From Aselliscus stoliczkanus (lineage: Eukaryota; Chordata; Mammalia; Chiroptera; Hipposideridae), in assembly GCA_033961575.1 (NCBI GenBank), contig CM066731.1, forward strand, positions 61,781,501 to 61,845,500: DNA of 64,000 bases, written 5' to 3'. The notes beneath the pieces were generated by a model. The model was not told the origin of the DNA, did no database searches, and was given only the letters and a program-made list of their open reading frames with translations. The position numbers and the translations under genes are program-made. This document shows, piece after piece, positions 36,606 to 48,440 of the stretch (the first letter of the stretch is position 1; every line of letters starts with the position of its first letter).

Positions 36606-36855
36606 AAGCGTCCATTGATAGATGATTGGATAAAGAGGATATGGTACATATATACGATGAAATATTACTCAGCTATAAAAAAAAGAATGAAATCTTGCCA
36701 TTTGTGTCAACATGGATGGACCAAGAAGGTATTATGCCAAGTGAAGTAAGTCAGAGAAAGACAAATACCATATTATTTCACTTAAATGTGGAACTTAAAA
36801 AACAAAATAAAGGAACAAACAGAACAGAAACAAACTCAGATACAAAAGCATGATT
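36606..36855 (+). mobile_element. L1 3' region, inverted 5' part of the same insertion
   Basis: The plus strand shows the well-known end-of-ORF2/3' UTR string (GGATAAAGAGGATATGGTAC, CAACATGGATGGACCAAGAA, AAGTCAGAGAAAGACAAATA). In an intact L1 this lies just upstream of the segment at 36345-36600 and in the same direction; here it is inverted. The 75-codon frame from 36626 is a remnant of this repeat. Confidence -1.
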
Positions 36856-39800
36856 TCAAACTATGTGTTCATTCTTCTGTGTCATATTAAATATGAGAAT
36901 CATGAGTGAGATTTGACCTGTCTTTGATAAACATCTTCTCAATGTTTTCCTGTGTTGGGAGAAAATATCAGTGGCTTACTTTAGGACAGAAGGAATGAGA
37001 TTTAGCTTTTAAACTACACAATAATATTTTTTCATCAAAGGCATTAGAAATGACAATAGATTCCTGCTGAATTATTCATGTTTTATATTTCATTTTTCCA
37101 GATAATAGAAATTCAGTTTGAGTAAAATACTAACAAATTAATCATAATGAATGGGTGTGTTCATTAATATAGTCATTTTTTACCTACTTTCAGTTCACAA
37201 GCCAGAATTTTCCTGGTTAAGTAGGATATAATATTTATTAATCTATTGAGAAAAATCCATGTGCAATAATCCATTATCAGAAAAGAAGAAAGAAATTACT
37301 GATTCCAAAATGAAAACTTGTCTAAGTAGCTTTTATGAGCAGACAGAAGACTATATTACTCAACAGGCCTAGTAGTAATACCTATGAATCAATAGAAAAT
37401 ATCTATAACATAGTAATTTATTAGAAATAAGTTTGCTAGTAAATTAATTTGACATTGTCTCTCCTATGAAATTTTACATTCTGCAGGGTTTTTTCTTCTA
37501 TTTTGTTTTTTTTCTTGCATCATCGACTTTTTTTGTCTTTACAGATATGTACATAATGCAACAGTATGTCTGCTGTGTTTTCCTGTCAAAGACTTTTTTT
37601 TGTCTACTTTTAAAATAAGAGGTTTTCATGATATCCGATAGCCTAAGAATATACATTGTTTTCTCTTATTATTCCTCTGTATTTTACAGAATGGAATAAA
37701 TTGTGCTTACTCCAACATTTTCTCACTTGTAGGTTCCAGAACTATACCACATTGGATCTGTAGATATGGGTTTCTATTTCCAACCTATTCATCACTGAGA
37801 GTCTGATGTTTGTCTTGTTCTAAACTTCTCTGACATTCTAGAACACCACCTCCCTTCTATTAAAGGACTCAATATCATTCAATTTGCAAGAGGGAGGTTG
37901 GAAGATGAGTCATGGGCCCTTTAAAGGCTGGATTTCCCACTGGTCATTTGTGACAGTGGACGCTTCAGGAATGGGGGTCTGGGGTCAGGAGTGTCAAAGT
38001 AGCATACTGTGAAAAGCTTCCCAGGCTTGCATCAGGGATTAGATCCTATTAGAATTTCTGAGAACCTCTAAGCACAGTGATCTTTTCCTCCATGTGGCCA
38101 TCTGAACAGTTCTCAATATGACGTGATCCAATAAAATGATTAGTGGAGCCATCTGGAATGCCTCCAATGAGCAGATCATTGTTTGCAACTGAAGGAATGG
38201 CACCTGCATCTCACTAGACAAATAGTTCTTCTGGTGGTGATGGATCTGCTGTTCATTCGTTGGCTCTTCATTCTTTGGCAGTGAACCTGGAAGGCCCACC
38301 AAAGGAGGGACTAGGGAAGAGTGGTCTAACCTATGTCTTGTTACCATGGATCATAAATTAGTAAAAACGATACCTAGAAATCTTTAAACTAAGTAGATGT
38401 GTACATGCCTATTTAATTCCTTAAATATTTTTTTTGGGGGGTGCAAGTAGACAGGTACCATCCTGTAGCTATGTTTTTAGCCCCTGCCTATAAACCGCTT
38501 TGATATATAGCCTGCTTTTGGTTGCACAAGTCCATTCAACCCACGATTCCAGATTTCTTAGGTACCTTAGACACTTTTCTAAAATCCAAACCTGGGGTTC
38601 CAATCTGCTAGATGCCTTAGCATGCTCCTCTTGCTCCCACTTTAGTGGCTGCCTTTTTCTATTATAATAGCTCTGCTTCTGCCCACTTGCTCTTACTTAT
38701 GACAAAAGGAGAAAGAAATGACATTGGAAGAACTCTGGCTTTGAGCTGGGCACTTTCAGTACATTTTATCATTGAATCTTTGTGACAGGCTCCATCTTAC
38801 TAATGAGGAGACTAAGGTTCAGAGTGGTTAAGTAACTCGCTCAGATCACATTGATGGCCTTTGTCAGAGCCAGAGATGACCACCAGCCAGGTCCCTCTGA
38901 TGCTACCTGTGCATCCCACATCCTACGACCTTGTAACTGATTTAATCACCCACTGATGAGCGAGTGTATCTATAACAGCCTTCTTGAAAAAGAGAGGTTT
39001 CAAGATTTATAGGATTTTTTTTCTTGCTTATTTTAAAGGGAAAGTCAACATTTATCATATTTTCTAAGGAATTTACCTGTCAAGGTCTCTAAGCTCTGAG
39101 GAAGTCATAGAACCAAATATAGATATAGGTGGAGAGTTTCCCCTCGTCCCCCCGCAGTGAAAATGACACTGAATTTCCCCAGAGACACTTTTGTATTTAC
39201 TATATGGCAGCCATGACCTATGTAGTAGACTGATGCATTTGGGAACTTCAAGATAGCATTGGGTGTCAAAACTGTCATTCATTTCCCCAACCCTAGAATT
39301 ATGGTGTCATCAGATCATGGGAAGCAGTAGAGAAACACCTTGGTTCCCTGTGTTCTGCAGCATTCATTGAAAAAACTTCCATGAAGAGAGAGTATTGGAA
39401 ACGAGGCAAAGACAAAGCATAAGTGTAATGCTTTTCTTTCACTATAAACGTGGTTAGACTTTATTCAGGAGACATAGTTGTGTGTCATATTTCATTTTCT
39501 ACCAGGCTTATAGAAATAATTACATTAAAAAGTTTCTCTTTCTATTCATATCCAGCGTGACCTCAGGTTGACTCAAGTCATTATTTCCACAGATAAATAC
39601 TTTTTCCGTAAGGGCCAAGGGCTATTTGGGCAAAGGGATGAGAAACCATTTTTTCTCGGGGAATTCTTTCAAAAGTTGCATTTCAATTAAGATGGTGTTG
39701 GATAACAAAGGCAGGATGAAGTGGAATTATGGATTTGAAGTACTTATCATTCAACACTAATGCAACTCATTAAACCCCTACTGTTAAAGATTACTTCACA

Positions 39801-40109
39801 TTAACATCCACAGAGGTTTTCTGCACCCTGAAAGTCAATGGAGACAGTACTGAGCCACACAAACCAGTGATAAAAGACTCAGCGGTGACTTGGCGGGAGG
39901 CCCAGATGTGGCTCATCCACTATAAATTTTACTAGATAATCATAGTCAACTCCGAGCACCTTTTGAAAGATGCCTTTATTTTGATCTTTGGGCACTAGAT
40001 TGGCGTCCAGTCCATTCAATCAACCTCACCCTGTTAGAAGAAAAGGTAGCATCAATTCATTACATTCTGTCAAGGTATAGCAATGCTGGGGAAGAGTTCT
40101 CAGACATTG
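36856..40109. other. Long AT-rich stretch, no gene seen
   Basis: Over 3 kb with only one MIR recognised (38.75 kb). Reverse frames of 69 and 102 codons have no family resemblance. The scarcity of repeats is itself notable. Confidence -1.
38745..38880 (+). mobile_element. MIR SINE
   Basis: CATTTTATCATTGAATCTTT, ATGAGGAGACTAAGGTTCAG and AGTGGTTAAGTAACTCGCTC form a MIR core. Confidence -1.
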
Positions 40110-41896
40110 ATCTCTAATATAGTATATACAGCTGACTACTTGACTTCTTTACTTGGATGTTTAACAGGCATCTCAAAGGCACCAGGAAGAAGTAACCCTT
40201 GAGTCCCTCCTCACTCCACACAATCACACCAAATGAGCATAATTACCCTATGTGCCCCATCTGGGTAAATTATATCACCCAATGACTCAGATAAAAAACA
40301 AAAATGAAGTGTTGTCCTTGACTCTTCTGTCTCACTCCCAACAGCAGCAAGTCCATCAAGTCTACTTCCATAATCTACTTTGAATTTGACCTTTTCTCAA
40401 TAACCTTCTCACCACTAGCCCAAGGCCCAAGAATCATTAGCCCACACCATGCCCTTGTACAAATATGGAAAAGGCATTACTTTGTTAAAACACAACCATC
40501 AATTGGACTATTGCTGTTCTCTACCTTTTTTCCCCAAAGAAGACACGTTACTGCCTCTCTACTGGAAAGCTATTGTGCCAAATATACGCATATAAATCAT
40601 GTGACAAATATACACTGTTTATGCTGTGACTGGCACTCCTGGTATTGTGCTGTGCAGAATCTGCAGAAACTGGTGTGGCAGCCATCATCTGATGTCTAGA
40701 CAGCTACAAGAGCTAGCTAACTTCCCTGCTTCCTCTCTTGCCCTCCTACTACAGTCATTGGTTTTTCATAGACCATCTAGAATTATCTTTTTTAAATCAC
40801 ACATTAAATCATGTCTCTCCCCTGCTTGGAACCTCCTATTAGTTTCCATTTATGCTTAAAATAAAATCCAAACTTCCTTCCATGGCCTACATATCCCAAT
40901 AAAATCAGGACCCTGACTATCTTTCTAATCCTTCCTCCGACTGCTCCAGTTGAAAATTTATCCGTATGCACTGACAGGACTTAATGACTGGCATCTGTTC
41001 TGATTGATGGGTGCCTCTGTCAGGTCAGCCATTAAACATATGAATATGTGCCCTGATTGCTTCTTTTGGGTCTGCCCACTTGCCTCTACCCACACTGGTT
41101 TTGCTGTTCCTGGAACATACAAAGCATATTTCCATCTGCATTCATTGCTGAGTGCTGCATTAACAAATTACCACAAATTGGGTGGCTTAAAAATAATGGA
41201 AAATCATTCTGTCACAGTGGTGGAGACAAGAAATCCTAAATCAAAATATCAGCAGGGTTGATTCCTTCTGGAGGCTATGAGGGTGAATTGGTTCCATGCC
41301 TTCCTCCTAGCTTCTGTTGAACAGTGGCCATCTTTCACGTTCCTTGACCTTAGCTGCATGCCTTTGTTCTCTGTCTTCACATGGTCTTCACCCCCTCTTC
41401 TCTCTTGTCTGTTTTCCCTTTTCCTCCAAAGACTTGTTATTGGATTTAGGGCTCACCCTAATTTAGGATAATCTCATCTCAGGATCGTTAAGTGGATCTG
41501 CAAAGACCCTTATGCCAAGTAAGGTCATATTCTAAGGTTCCTGGTGGACATATTTCTTGGAGCCACTACTCAAACCACTACATTCTGACAGCTTTTGCAT
41601 CTGCGGTGTTTTCCTTGAATCATTTTTCACCTTGCGGACAGCATTTCTCCTTTACTTTATCCCAGTTCCTTCTCAAGTCATAATTCTTCATAGAGGCTCT
41701 CTCTGATTGCTTATCTAAAATAGCTTCTCCTCATTACTCCCAATTCTTTTATTCTGCTTTTATTTTTCTTCATGGCACTTTAACACTATCTGCCATTTCA
41801 TTGTAGACTATTTTTTGTTTATTGATTATTGTCCTCTCTATAATATAAGCTTCAGGAAGTCAGGGACTTCATCTTCATCATCTCAATATCACCTAG
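40110..41896 (+). mobile_element. L2 LINE remnant, interrupted by an LTR
   Basis: Sense L2 running from the late coding region (ACTTGGATGTTTAACAGGCA, CAGCAAGTCCATCAAGTCTA, GTCTCTCCCCTGCTTGGAAC) to the 3' end (CTTCAGGAAGTCAGGGACTT, TATCACCTAGAACAGAG). It is broken by the LTR at 41146-41583, and its terminus is replaced by MER20. Frames are all broken. Confidence -1.
41146..41583 (-). mobile_element. MaLR-like LTR inserted into an L2, antisense
   Basis: Starts GAGTGCTGCATTAACAAATT with GGGTGGCTTAAAAATAATGG, then CAAAATATCAGCAGGGTTGA. It ends near GGTGGACATATTTCTTGGAG followed by CAAACCACTACA. L2 sequence reads up to its left border and resumes at its right border, so it inserted into that L2. 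Confidence -1.
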
Positions 41897-42100
41897 AACA
41901 GAGATTAGCAAACTATGTCTCGTTGGCCAAATCTGACCTGCTACCTGTTTTTGTAAATAAAGTTTTATTGGAGCATACCTATATGTTTACATATTACTGG
42001 TGGCTGCTTCCAAGCTGTAACAGCAGAGTTGACGGGTCACTACAGAGACCATGTGACCCACAAGCCCTAAAGTTTGTATTATCTCACCCTTTAAAGAAAA
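41897..42100. mobile_element. MER20 (hAT-Charlie)
   Basis: Contains AGATTAGCAAACTATGTC at the left end, TTTTTGTAAATAAAGTTTTA in the middle and GTTGACGGGTCACTACAGAG, all in MER20 order. Its right end is interrupted by the SINE at 42110. MER20 copies are known in other mammals to supply regulatory sequence; nothing here shows that this one does. Confidence -1.
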
Positions 42101-42109
42101 CCACATATA

Positions 42110-42223
42110 GGGCCGGCCAAGTGACACGGTGGTTAAGCGCTGGCTTCGGAAGCCAGCAGCCCCAGTTCGGGTCCCATATAGGAGGGCCAGTGACACTGCC
42201 CTCAAAAAAAAAAAAAAAAAGAG
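42110..42223 (+). mobile_element. Short head-only Ves-like SINE at the end of a MER20
   Basis: About 114 bp, sense: GGGCCGGCCAAGTGACACGG head, ending TGACACTGCCCTC followed by an A-run. The target-site duplication AGAAAACCACAT is at 42095-42106 and 42224-42235. It is the same short subfamily as the copy at 34.4 kb. It is the last insertion in the stack at 40.1-42.2 kb. Confidence -1.
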
Positions 42224-42235
42224 AGAAAACCACAT

Positions 42236-45089
42236 GTATATATCATATGTGTCTGGCTTATAGTATACATTTGTTTATATTGTAAAGGGTTACTTCTAAG
42301 TAGAGAAATTTAATTTTGTCATTGGGTTGACAAACTGATAATTCATAAATGCTAATTTGGGTAGTTAAAAAAGGGAGAGGAAATTCTATTAAAATTACAA
42401 AATGTACTTCTTAGATCACAGATTACTTTAAAGAGTGTGCCATCTTGTTTAATCTTTATAATTACTCATTTAGGTCAGTATTATGCTCTCTCTTTCATAG
42501 GCAGATAAAATGATGTCCAGAGCTAATGACAGCTTCCAAAGACAACAAATCCATATACTTTACTAGGACCATTTCATGTTTCCAGCTATCTCTGTGGATA
42601 TGTATATATCATCATGAGACATATCTCAGGCTTCCCAAATCATAAGTATTACCTTAACATTTTAGTGTAAAATTTAAAGATTAAAGATAATCAATTCCCT
42701 CAGAGCATAATTAATGCTGTGTATTTTTGTACCCCCATAACGCCTAGAAGAGTTCAAGATACACACTGAAGTAAGTAATCAATACTTAGTAAATGTAATT
42801 GGATCCTGATACCCAACACAAAATAATAAGAAGTGCGATTTAAAGGTCTAAGTGATGTAAAAATACTTTCTGGAAATCTCAAATGGTCACCCAGAGGATA
42901 ATGTTAGTAATAGGCACAAGGGTTTGTTAATAATTTAGACTCTTTGTATAATAACTGTTTTTTCAGGTTCCTCAACCATTTGCTTTAATAAAGAAATGTT
43001 AAATAAAAAGGCAGTAATAACGTAGCATGGATATTTTAAACACAATTAGTGAATAAGGATACTAACATGAACAATTTTTTTAGAACATGGAGCAGAAAGA
43101 TAAGCAGGGTAAACTATGAAAGAAAAGATGAAAGGTATGGAGGACAGAGTGAGAAATTCAATGTCTCTGTAATAGGAGTTTTAGAGGGAGAAAACAAATG
43201 AAATAGACAACAAACTTTTATTACACAAAGTCTTAAGTATCACATTAGAAAAGATTCATGGAATAACTGGATCAATGAATGAACAAGAGACATAGCTATG
43301 TCCCTGGCAAATTACTAATTTCTAAAGTAGGTAGAAGACCTATAAACCAATAATAGGCTACCCATAAAGAAAAGGTAGTCAAAAAACAAACATAGTTTGA
43401 CCATGATATATTTATTGTATGCTGGTTGGTAAGCTATTTGCAGAATTACTTAAGGGGTCAGAAAGTACTCATAAGACTAAATAGAAGGGTGGAAATGTCA
43501 CGTGTCACATCATTCTAAAAGATAGGATGGCTGTATCAACCTCAGCTTTAGTCCTTTCTTGATTTTTTAAATTTATTTTTTCACTACCCATAGTTGCTGA
43601 GCAGTGCTAGATGCTAGGGATACACAGCTGAAGATAAGGCATACTCCCCACCTTCAGGGGTGCGTAGTCAGGTGAGAGACAAACAATTTCAGTGGACGTG
43701 GCCTGTGAGAGGTCAAGGAAAGCTTCTCAGTGGAATAGACTTGGAGTTGGAAACCAGGGAAGAAGGGGTATTATGGGCAGAAGAACTAGCATGTCCCAAA
43801 GTACACAGGCAAACTAGTTTTAATTTAATTCTCATAGTCATGGTCTTTTTTTCCACTTCTTCACCCCAGTGCTTTCAATTTTGCCACACTGGAACACCAG
43901 ACCAACTATTTTTTAGGACAATTAACATCATTTGATTCATTGTTTCAGTGGCCTTCTCCATGAAGAAAAGTGCACATATTAAGGCAAAAGGTTAAAAGGG
44001 ATAAAGGAAGAAAAGGGCAAATGTCTTGAAGACAAAGCCAACTCGCACCTCTGAGAGTTAGCTATCTCCAGACTTGAAAGTTTTAGTATGAAATATTTTG
44101 CTTGTCTAATTCACTCAATAAGCCCCAAGGCAGAAACCAAGCTTACTCTATGGCTTATGCCTTACTGAATTGGCTGTCAATATTCAAGTCATAAATAAGA
44201 ATAATAACACGCAAAAGCCAGGAAATGCAAAAATGAGGCTTTAATTGTAATGTTAACTCATCCAAGTTGTACACAGATATTGTCTCTCAATATCTGGATA
44301 AACTTTCCAAGGTTATTTTATGATATGAAAAATGTGCAACATAGTCAAATTACCATTATAATGAGAACCTTCGATTTTTCACAGTTTAGGCCTTTTCTAA
44401 GCATTATGGCTTACATCCTTCACATTGTATTACAGGAAGTTTCATATTAAGGAATAAAGCAGATTGTCCTTTATATTTGTGAATCATTCTTGTCCCTTGT
44501 GGAAGCAGCAGCATGTTCTGTAGAAGCTATTTTTCAGTAGAAGTCATAGATTTTCTTGATTACCTTCCTTCTTTCTCACCAAATCCAGCTTAGGGCCAAC
44601 AGCTCACTTTCTCATTCTCAGGATGTCCAAGGAAATGAGAGGCGTTGCCTGAGACAGAAAAGCTGGTGGTCTGTTTCTTTAAGCCCACACTTGGGATAGA
44701 ACCCTCAGCCTCTCACTCGTCACTGCTCTATTTTATTATGGTAGAAAACCACTCAGTATGTTTTCAAATTCACTAAAATAAAGTGATTTTAATTCAATTT
44801 AATAAGTATTGAGACCACTTTTGTTGTTTCCGTATTTAAAACGTACTCTAGGCACACTACCAAACAGGTTGAAATGTACTCCCTACCCACACACAAAAAG
44901 ATGACAGACTATAGAAATAGTGGTCAATTAGGTGAGGCTTTTGCATGAGAGTGTACAATTAAAGAAGTACACAGTACACAGTACTTTAAAGGTTTATTAC
45001 GAGAAATTACAGGAAAGGATCAAAAGTGAATTCCTAGAAAGGAAACCAGTAAAGATAAAATTTTAAAGATGAGCAGGATTTTTTTAAAC
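42236..45089. other. AT-rich, mostly unique
   Basis: Contains the L2 piece at 43.6 kb. No coding sequence seen. The end (about 44.95-45.09 kb) borders the 3' repeats of the cTAGE copy. Confidence -1.
43590..43805 (-). mobile_element. L2 LINE fragment (antisense)
   Basis: AGATGCTAGGGATACACAGC, AGGAAAGCTTCTCAGTGGAA and AGCATGTCCCAAAGTACACA on the plus strand are the reverse complement of an L2 3' region. The 91-codon frame from 43660 is chance. Confidence -1.
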
Positions 45090-45990
45090 CAAAGTTTATT
45101 TAGTTAAATATATTAATTTTGAGTAAATTCAGCCCCAGTTATATCGAAATAAATGTTGAATGTCAAATGTTTCCAGCTGCAAAATTGTTCCTATAAAGCT
45201 CTTACTATACTTCATGTTACAGAAGGCTTGTTAAGCAGCAACGATTGGAAATTCTATTCTTAAATTATCTAGGAGAAAAAGAAAAGGAAACATTTACTCA
45301 TCAAATTCACTTTTAAACTACAATTATGAAATATTCTCTTAAGAATTCCAACTTCCATTGAGAAATTGTACAATCACTTAACTATAGCAGTGAAACTAAA
45401 TAAAATTCAAAAAGATTTTAAAAGAAAAACAAAAAAGTTTCTGTCAATAGAAGAGGCTTGTTAAAATGTTTTAATGAAAATATTATATATTTAGATTATC
45501 TGAAAATTAAATAAGATATGAACCATTTATTAATAAGATTCATGTTTAATAATGTATACCTATAAAACATTATCTTAAGAATGATAATCCTATCAAGTTA
45601 CCATTTGAGTTATTGTATAATCAATATGTAATAGTAATAAAACCAAAAGAGAAAAAAATTCAAAACAATATTAGGAGAAATTTTTGTTTAAATCTTGCTG
45701 TGTCTGGATGATTTTAATTGACTTATTAACAACAGTAAAAATGCTATAATTATACTACTTACAAATGTAATTACAGAGATATAATTAACCTATGAGGTTC
45801 ATGTTTCAATAATCTACAATTATAAGATATTATCCTAAGAATTATAATTCTATCTAGCTTCCATTTGAACCATAATCACTTAATGGCAATACAACTAATA
45901 GAGAAAAGCATCAAATTATTTTATTCTCAGGGTAAAAAGCATGTTGCTGTGGCTCTAGACCTGCAGAAGAAGGCTTGTTAAGGTTTGGTC
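45090..45990 (-). repeat. Degenerate tandem repeat of the retropseudogene 3' end (about 4 units)
   Basis: On the reverse strand, sequence resembling the last codons and early 3' UTR of the cTAGE copy recurs at about 45990-45945, 45720-45690, 45462-45437 and 45236-45211, a period of roughly 230-260 bp. Shared landmarks, read on the plus strand, are AGGCTTGTTAA, then CATGTTT..AATAAT, a block like ATTAT(C/T)(T/C)TAAGAAT, TTCCATTTGA and AATCAC/AATCAAT. The units are strongly diverged from one another, so the array is old. The region is AT-rich. It may be a local duplication after insertion or a feature of the source transcript. Confidence -1.
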
Positions 45991-48440
45991 AACTTGGAAG
46001 GTGACTGCTGTTTTTGGGTTGTGTGGACAAAAGACCAAATCCAGAGCTTGGTGTAAAGGTATTTCTTTTTTTTTTTTTAAAGATTTTATTGGGGAATTGA
46101 GGGAGGGTGACAGCATTGGGGAATCAGGGAAGGGGAACAGACAAGTTGCCCTCCTTTTGTTCTTCAGTCTAGTTGTGGAAGATGTCGCTTCGCTGGCACA
46201 TGCTAGTATTATCATTGCGCACTTCCTGGGTGAGGCAGTCAGTCACCGGCCTCTGGATGGCCCTCACGGTGGCTCACAGCAGCTCACGAAAGCACACGCC
46301 AGCTGCTGGCCAGCCCCACTGCAGCCTACGCCCTCGCTGGCAACTCATGGCAGCCCAGCTCCAGGCTGAGCTGTTGTTCACCATCTTAGCTGTAGAGGGC
46401 GCAGCGTCACCGGCCCTGACATGTGGGATCCAAACTGGGGCCCTGCTGCCCAGAGCTGGCATCCCAAGCCAACTCTTAACCAATGCGCCACTTAGTGGGC
46501 CCAAAAAGGTATTTCTTGTCAGTAGAGGATATTCCGGGTCAAAGAAGCCCCTCAGTGGAGGGAGAATTTCTAGGTAGACTTGTCCTTGCTCTCAAGAATA
46601 GGGGAAGGAAAGGGCGTTCTTTTTTTAGGAACTACCTCCTTGAGCCCTGGGCAACATCTGATGATTGATGGGACCACGAGATGGAGGACCAGCTCTTGGT
46701 CAATGGGACCCTGTTCACGTGGGAGTGTTGAATCAAAAGAATGTCCAAGTGCTCGTGCACGGAGCCCCAGGAGAAGTTCTGGTGCGCCCTCATGGAGGAC
46801 CTGTCACATCAGGACAGAGGTGGCCTCAGGGATTCATTCTGCCCCAAAGTTCTGGCCCCAGAGAGGTGGCGTCTGGTCCACACAGATACTCGACCTGAAT
46901 CCCTGCACCATGGCAACCAGAGCTACTTCTTCATCAGGGATCTGGTCATCTGGAGGATTCCTTCATGGTCTCTGCAAACTTCCTCAACGTGCCCTGTTTC
47001 CAACATCAAGAGCATAATTATCCTTTTGGAAATGTTTAAGTTCTTCCACAATAAATTGCCTGATAGGTTCCTTTTCTATTCTTAAGTTATTGAGATTTCT
47101 CTCAGCCAAATGGCTCTCAACCTATTACCATGAACTTTTCTTTCAGATGTGAACTGGCTTTGATAAGAGTCGGTAACTCATTTGAATTTTTCTGAAAGAA
47201 TTTTGGCTTGTATTTTATAGACATCAGCTCTTTATATGCATTGATGATCTTGTACCAGCTTTGGAAAGATTTAGTTCTATTTTTATGAGTTGAATTAGTT
47301 CTAAATTGGCTATTTGGTGAAAAAAAAAATTTTTTTTCAGTACAGTTCAGAGAGGATCTGAAGTTTCTACTGGTCTTTTTGCATTTCCCTTTCTGTGTTT
47401 TTCTTTTTGTTTTTTCTAACATCAGGGAAGCTTTCTTGTTGTGAAAACTTCTATCTTTCAGTTCATTGGTTATTTTATTTTCTTCAGCTAACTTAGTGTC
47501 TATTTGGTTTCTGTTTCCTCTTTTACATATGTATTTGTCTTCAGCCATATCAATTGGTTTCTTCAGCGCCTTTGGTCTGTGTTCTAAGGTGTCTCCATTT
47601 CCTGATGCATTTGTTATAGTCAATTCCAAGCTCCCCCCACCCATGTTGCATTTTTAAGACCAGCACTTCAGTCTCTCTTCTGTAGCAAGAGGTCCTCCAG
47701 AGGCTTCATTTGACTTTCTTTGTCATTTAAACTTGCCCCATAGGCACTTCGGCGTTTTCTACTATTTTATGCTCATTAAGGGGTTGTTCAATCTACCTTT
47801 CCATTCCTCAGCCTCTTTTGAAAGCAGCTTATACCTGAGTCGAATTTTCATCCAAAGCACCATTTAGGCTGTATGAAGTTGTTCAATTTACTGATGTGTT
47901 TTGAAGGCTGTTTTAGTGGCAGCTACTTGAAACTGGATGTTTGTTGTGAACCTTCTAAAGACTGAACCTTTCTCGTAGTGTCGGGCATCAGTTCAACTTT
48001 TCTAAGTATTTAGATTTCTCTTCTTGAAGGTCTTTTCTAAAGTTCTCTATTTTAAAACTAAGTAAAGAGCTGGACTCTTCTAGCTCTTTCCTTCATTTTT
48101 CAGGGAGGCTAAGCTTCTCAAAAACTTGAAGTCTTTCCTCTTGAGGGGCAGAAACTCCAACAGCCGTCCTTTGTCCTACTCACATAGAGTAGATTTCTGA
48201 TGATTAAAAATCCTATCATGACTGTCAGTGTCACAACTTCCACAGCATCCTGTGAGGCTCTGGGCCTGGTCTGAGGGCTCTGGCAACCCAGCTACTGCCT
48301 GGCACCACATTTCCAGGGCCAGCACAGAGCAGAGCATCCTGACCATCTGTGGATCCTCTGTGGCCATTGAGGCCACTGCCAGCTCAACTCAGCTTTCCAG
48401 GGACCTCATGGCTACAATAGCCTGCAGAGAACACTGGGAA
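45940..48440 (-). pseudogene. cTAGE/MIA2-family processed retropseudogene, split by a SINE
   Basis: This is a decayed retrocopy of a cTAGE/MIA2 gene; the intact protein is a TANGO1 partner at ER exit sites that helps export collagen and other large cargo. Conceptual translation of the reverse strand gives family segments in the expected order. A hydrophobic stretch near 48260-48190 is followed by LLYVSRTKD, where the family has a membrane helix and RLYVGREKK. Then come the coiled coil: LQEEKSKYLEKLN, LNDKESQMKPLEDLL (family LNDKESHIKTL) and, in the frame open at 47644-47117, SLELTITNASGNGDTLEH followed by ALKKPI. Next are AERNLNNLRIEKE and DNYALDV (family AERNLNDLRKEN and DPYALDV), near 47100-46995. 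The weaker GC-rich stretch 46990-46505 fits the proline-rich domain, and 46055-45940 fits the extreme C-terminus. Stops and frameshifts are many and no introns are seen. A SINE (46068-46504) splits the C-terminal part. Family membership is confident. MIA2 rather than MIA3 as parent is less certain and rests on remembered family sequence. Confidence -1.
46068..46504 (-). mobile_element. Full-length Ves-like tRNA-derived SINE inside the cTAGE retropseudogene
   Basis: A reverse-oriented SINE of about 437 bp. The plus strand starts with a T-run (complement of the A tail), then AAAGATTTTATTGGGGAAT, and runs to the tRNA-like head at the right edge. The target-site duplication AAAGGTATTTCTT lies at 46055-46067 and again at 46505-46517. 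The middle is GC-rich with repeated GCTGC/CAGC motifs. Because it splits the retropseudogene, it is the younger of the two. Confidence -1.

Noticed and set aside
41815..42285. Plus-strand 156-codon frame
   Set aside because: It runs through an L2 end, a MER20 and a SINE with its A tail; a composite of repeats.
46001..46577. Plus-strand 122- and 134-codon frames
   Set aside because: Antisense of the SINE inserted into the retropseudogene.
46580..47085. Plus-strand frames of 145, 77 and 114 codons that look like a gene cluster
   Set aside because: They lie opposite the GC-rich proline-rich part of the cTAGE retropseudogene and are shadows of it.
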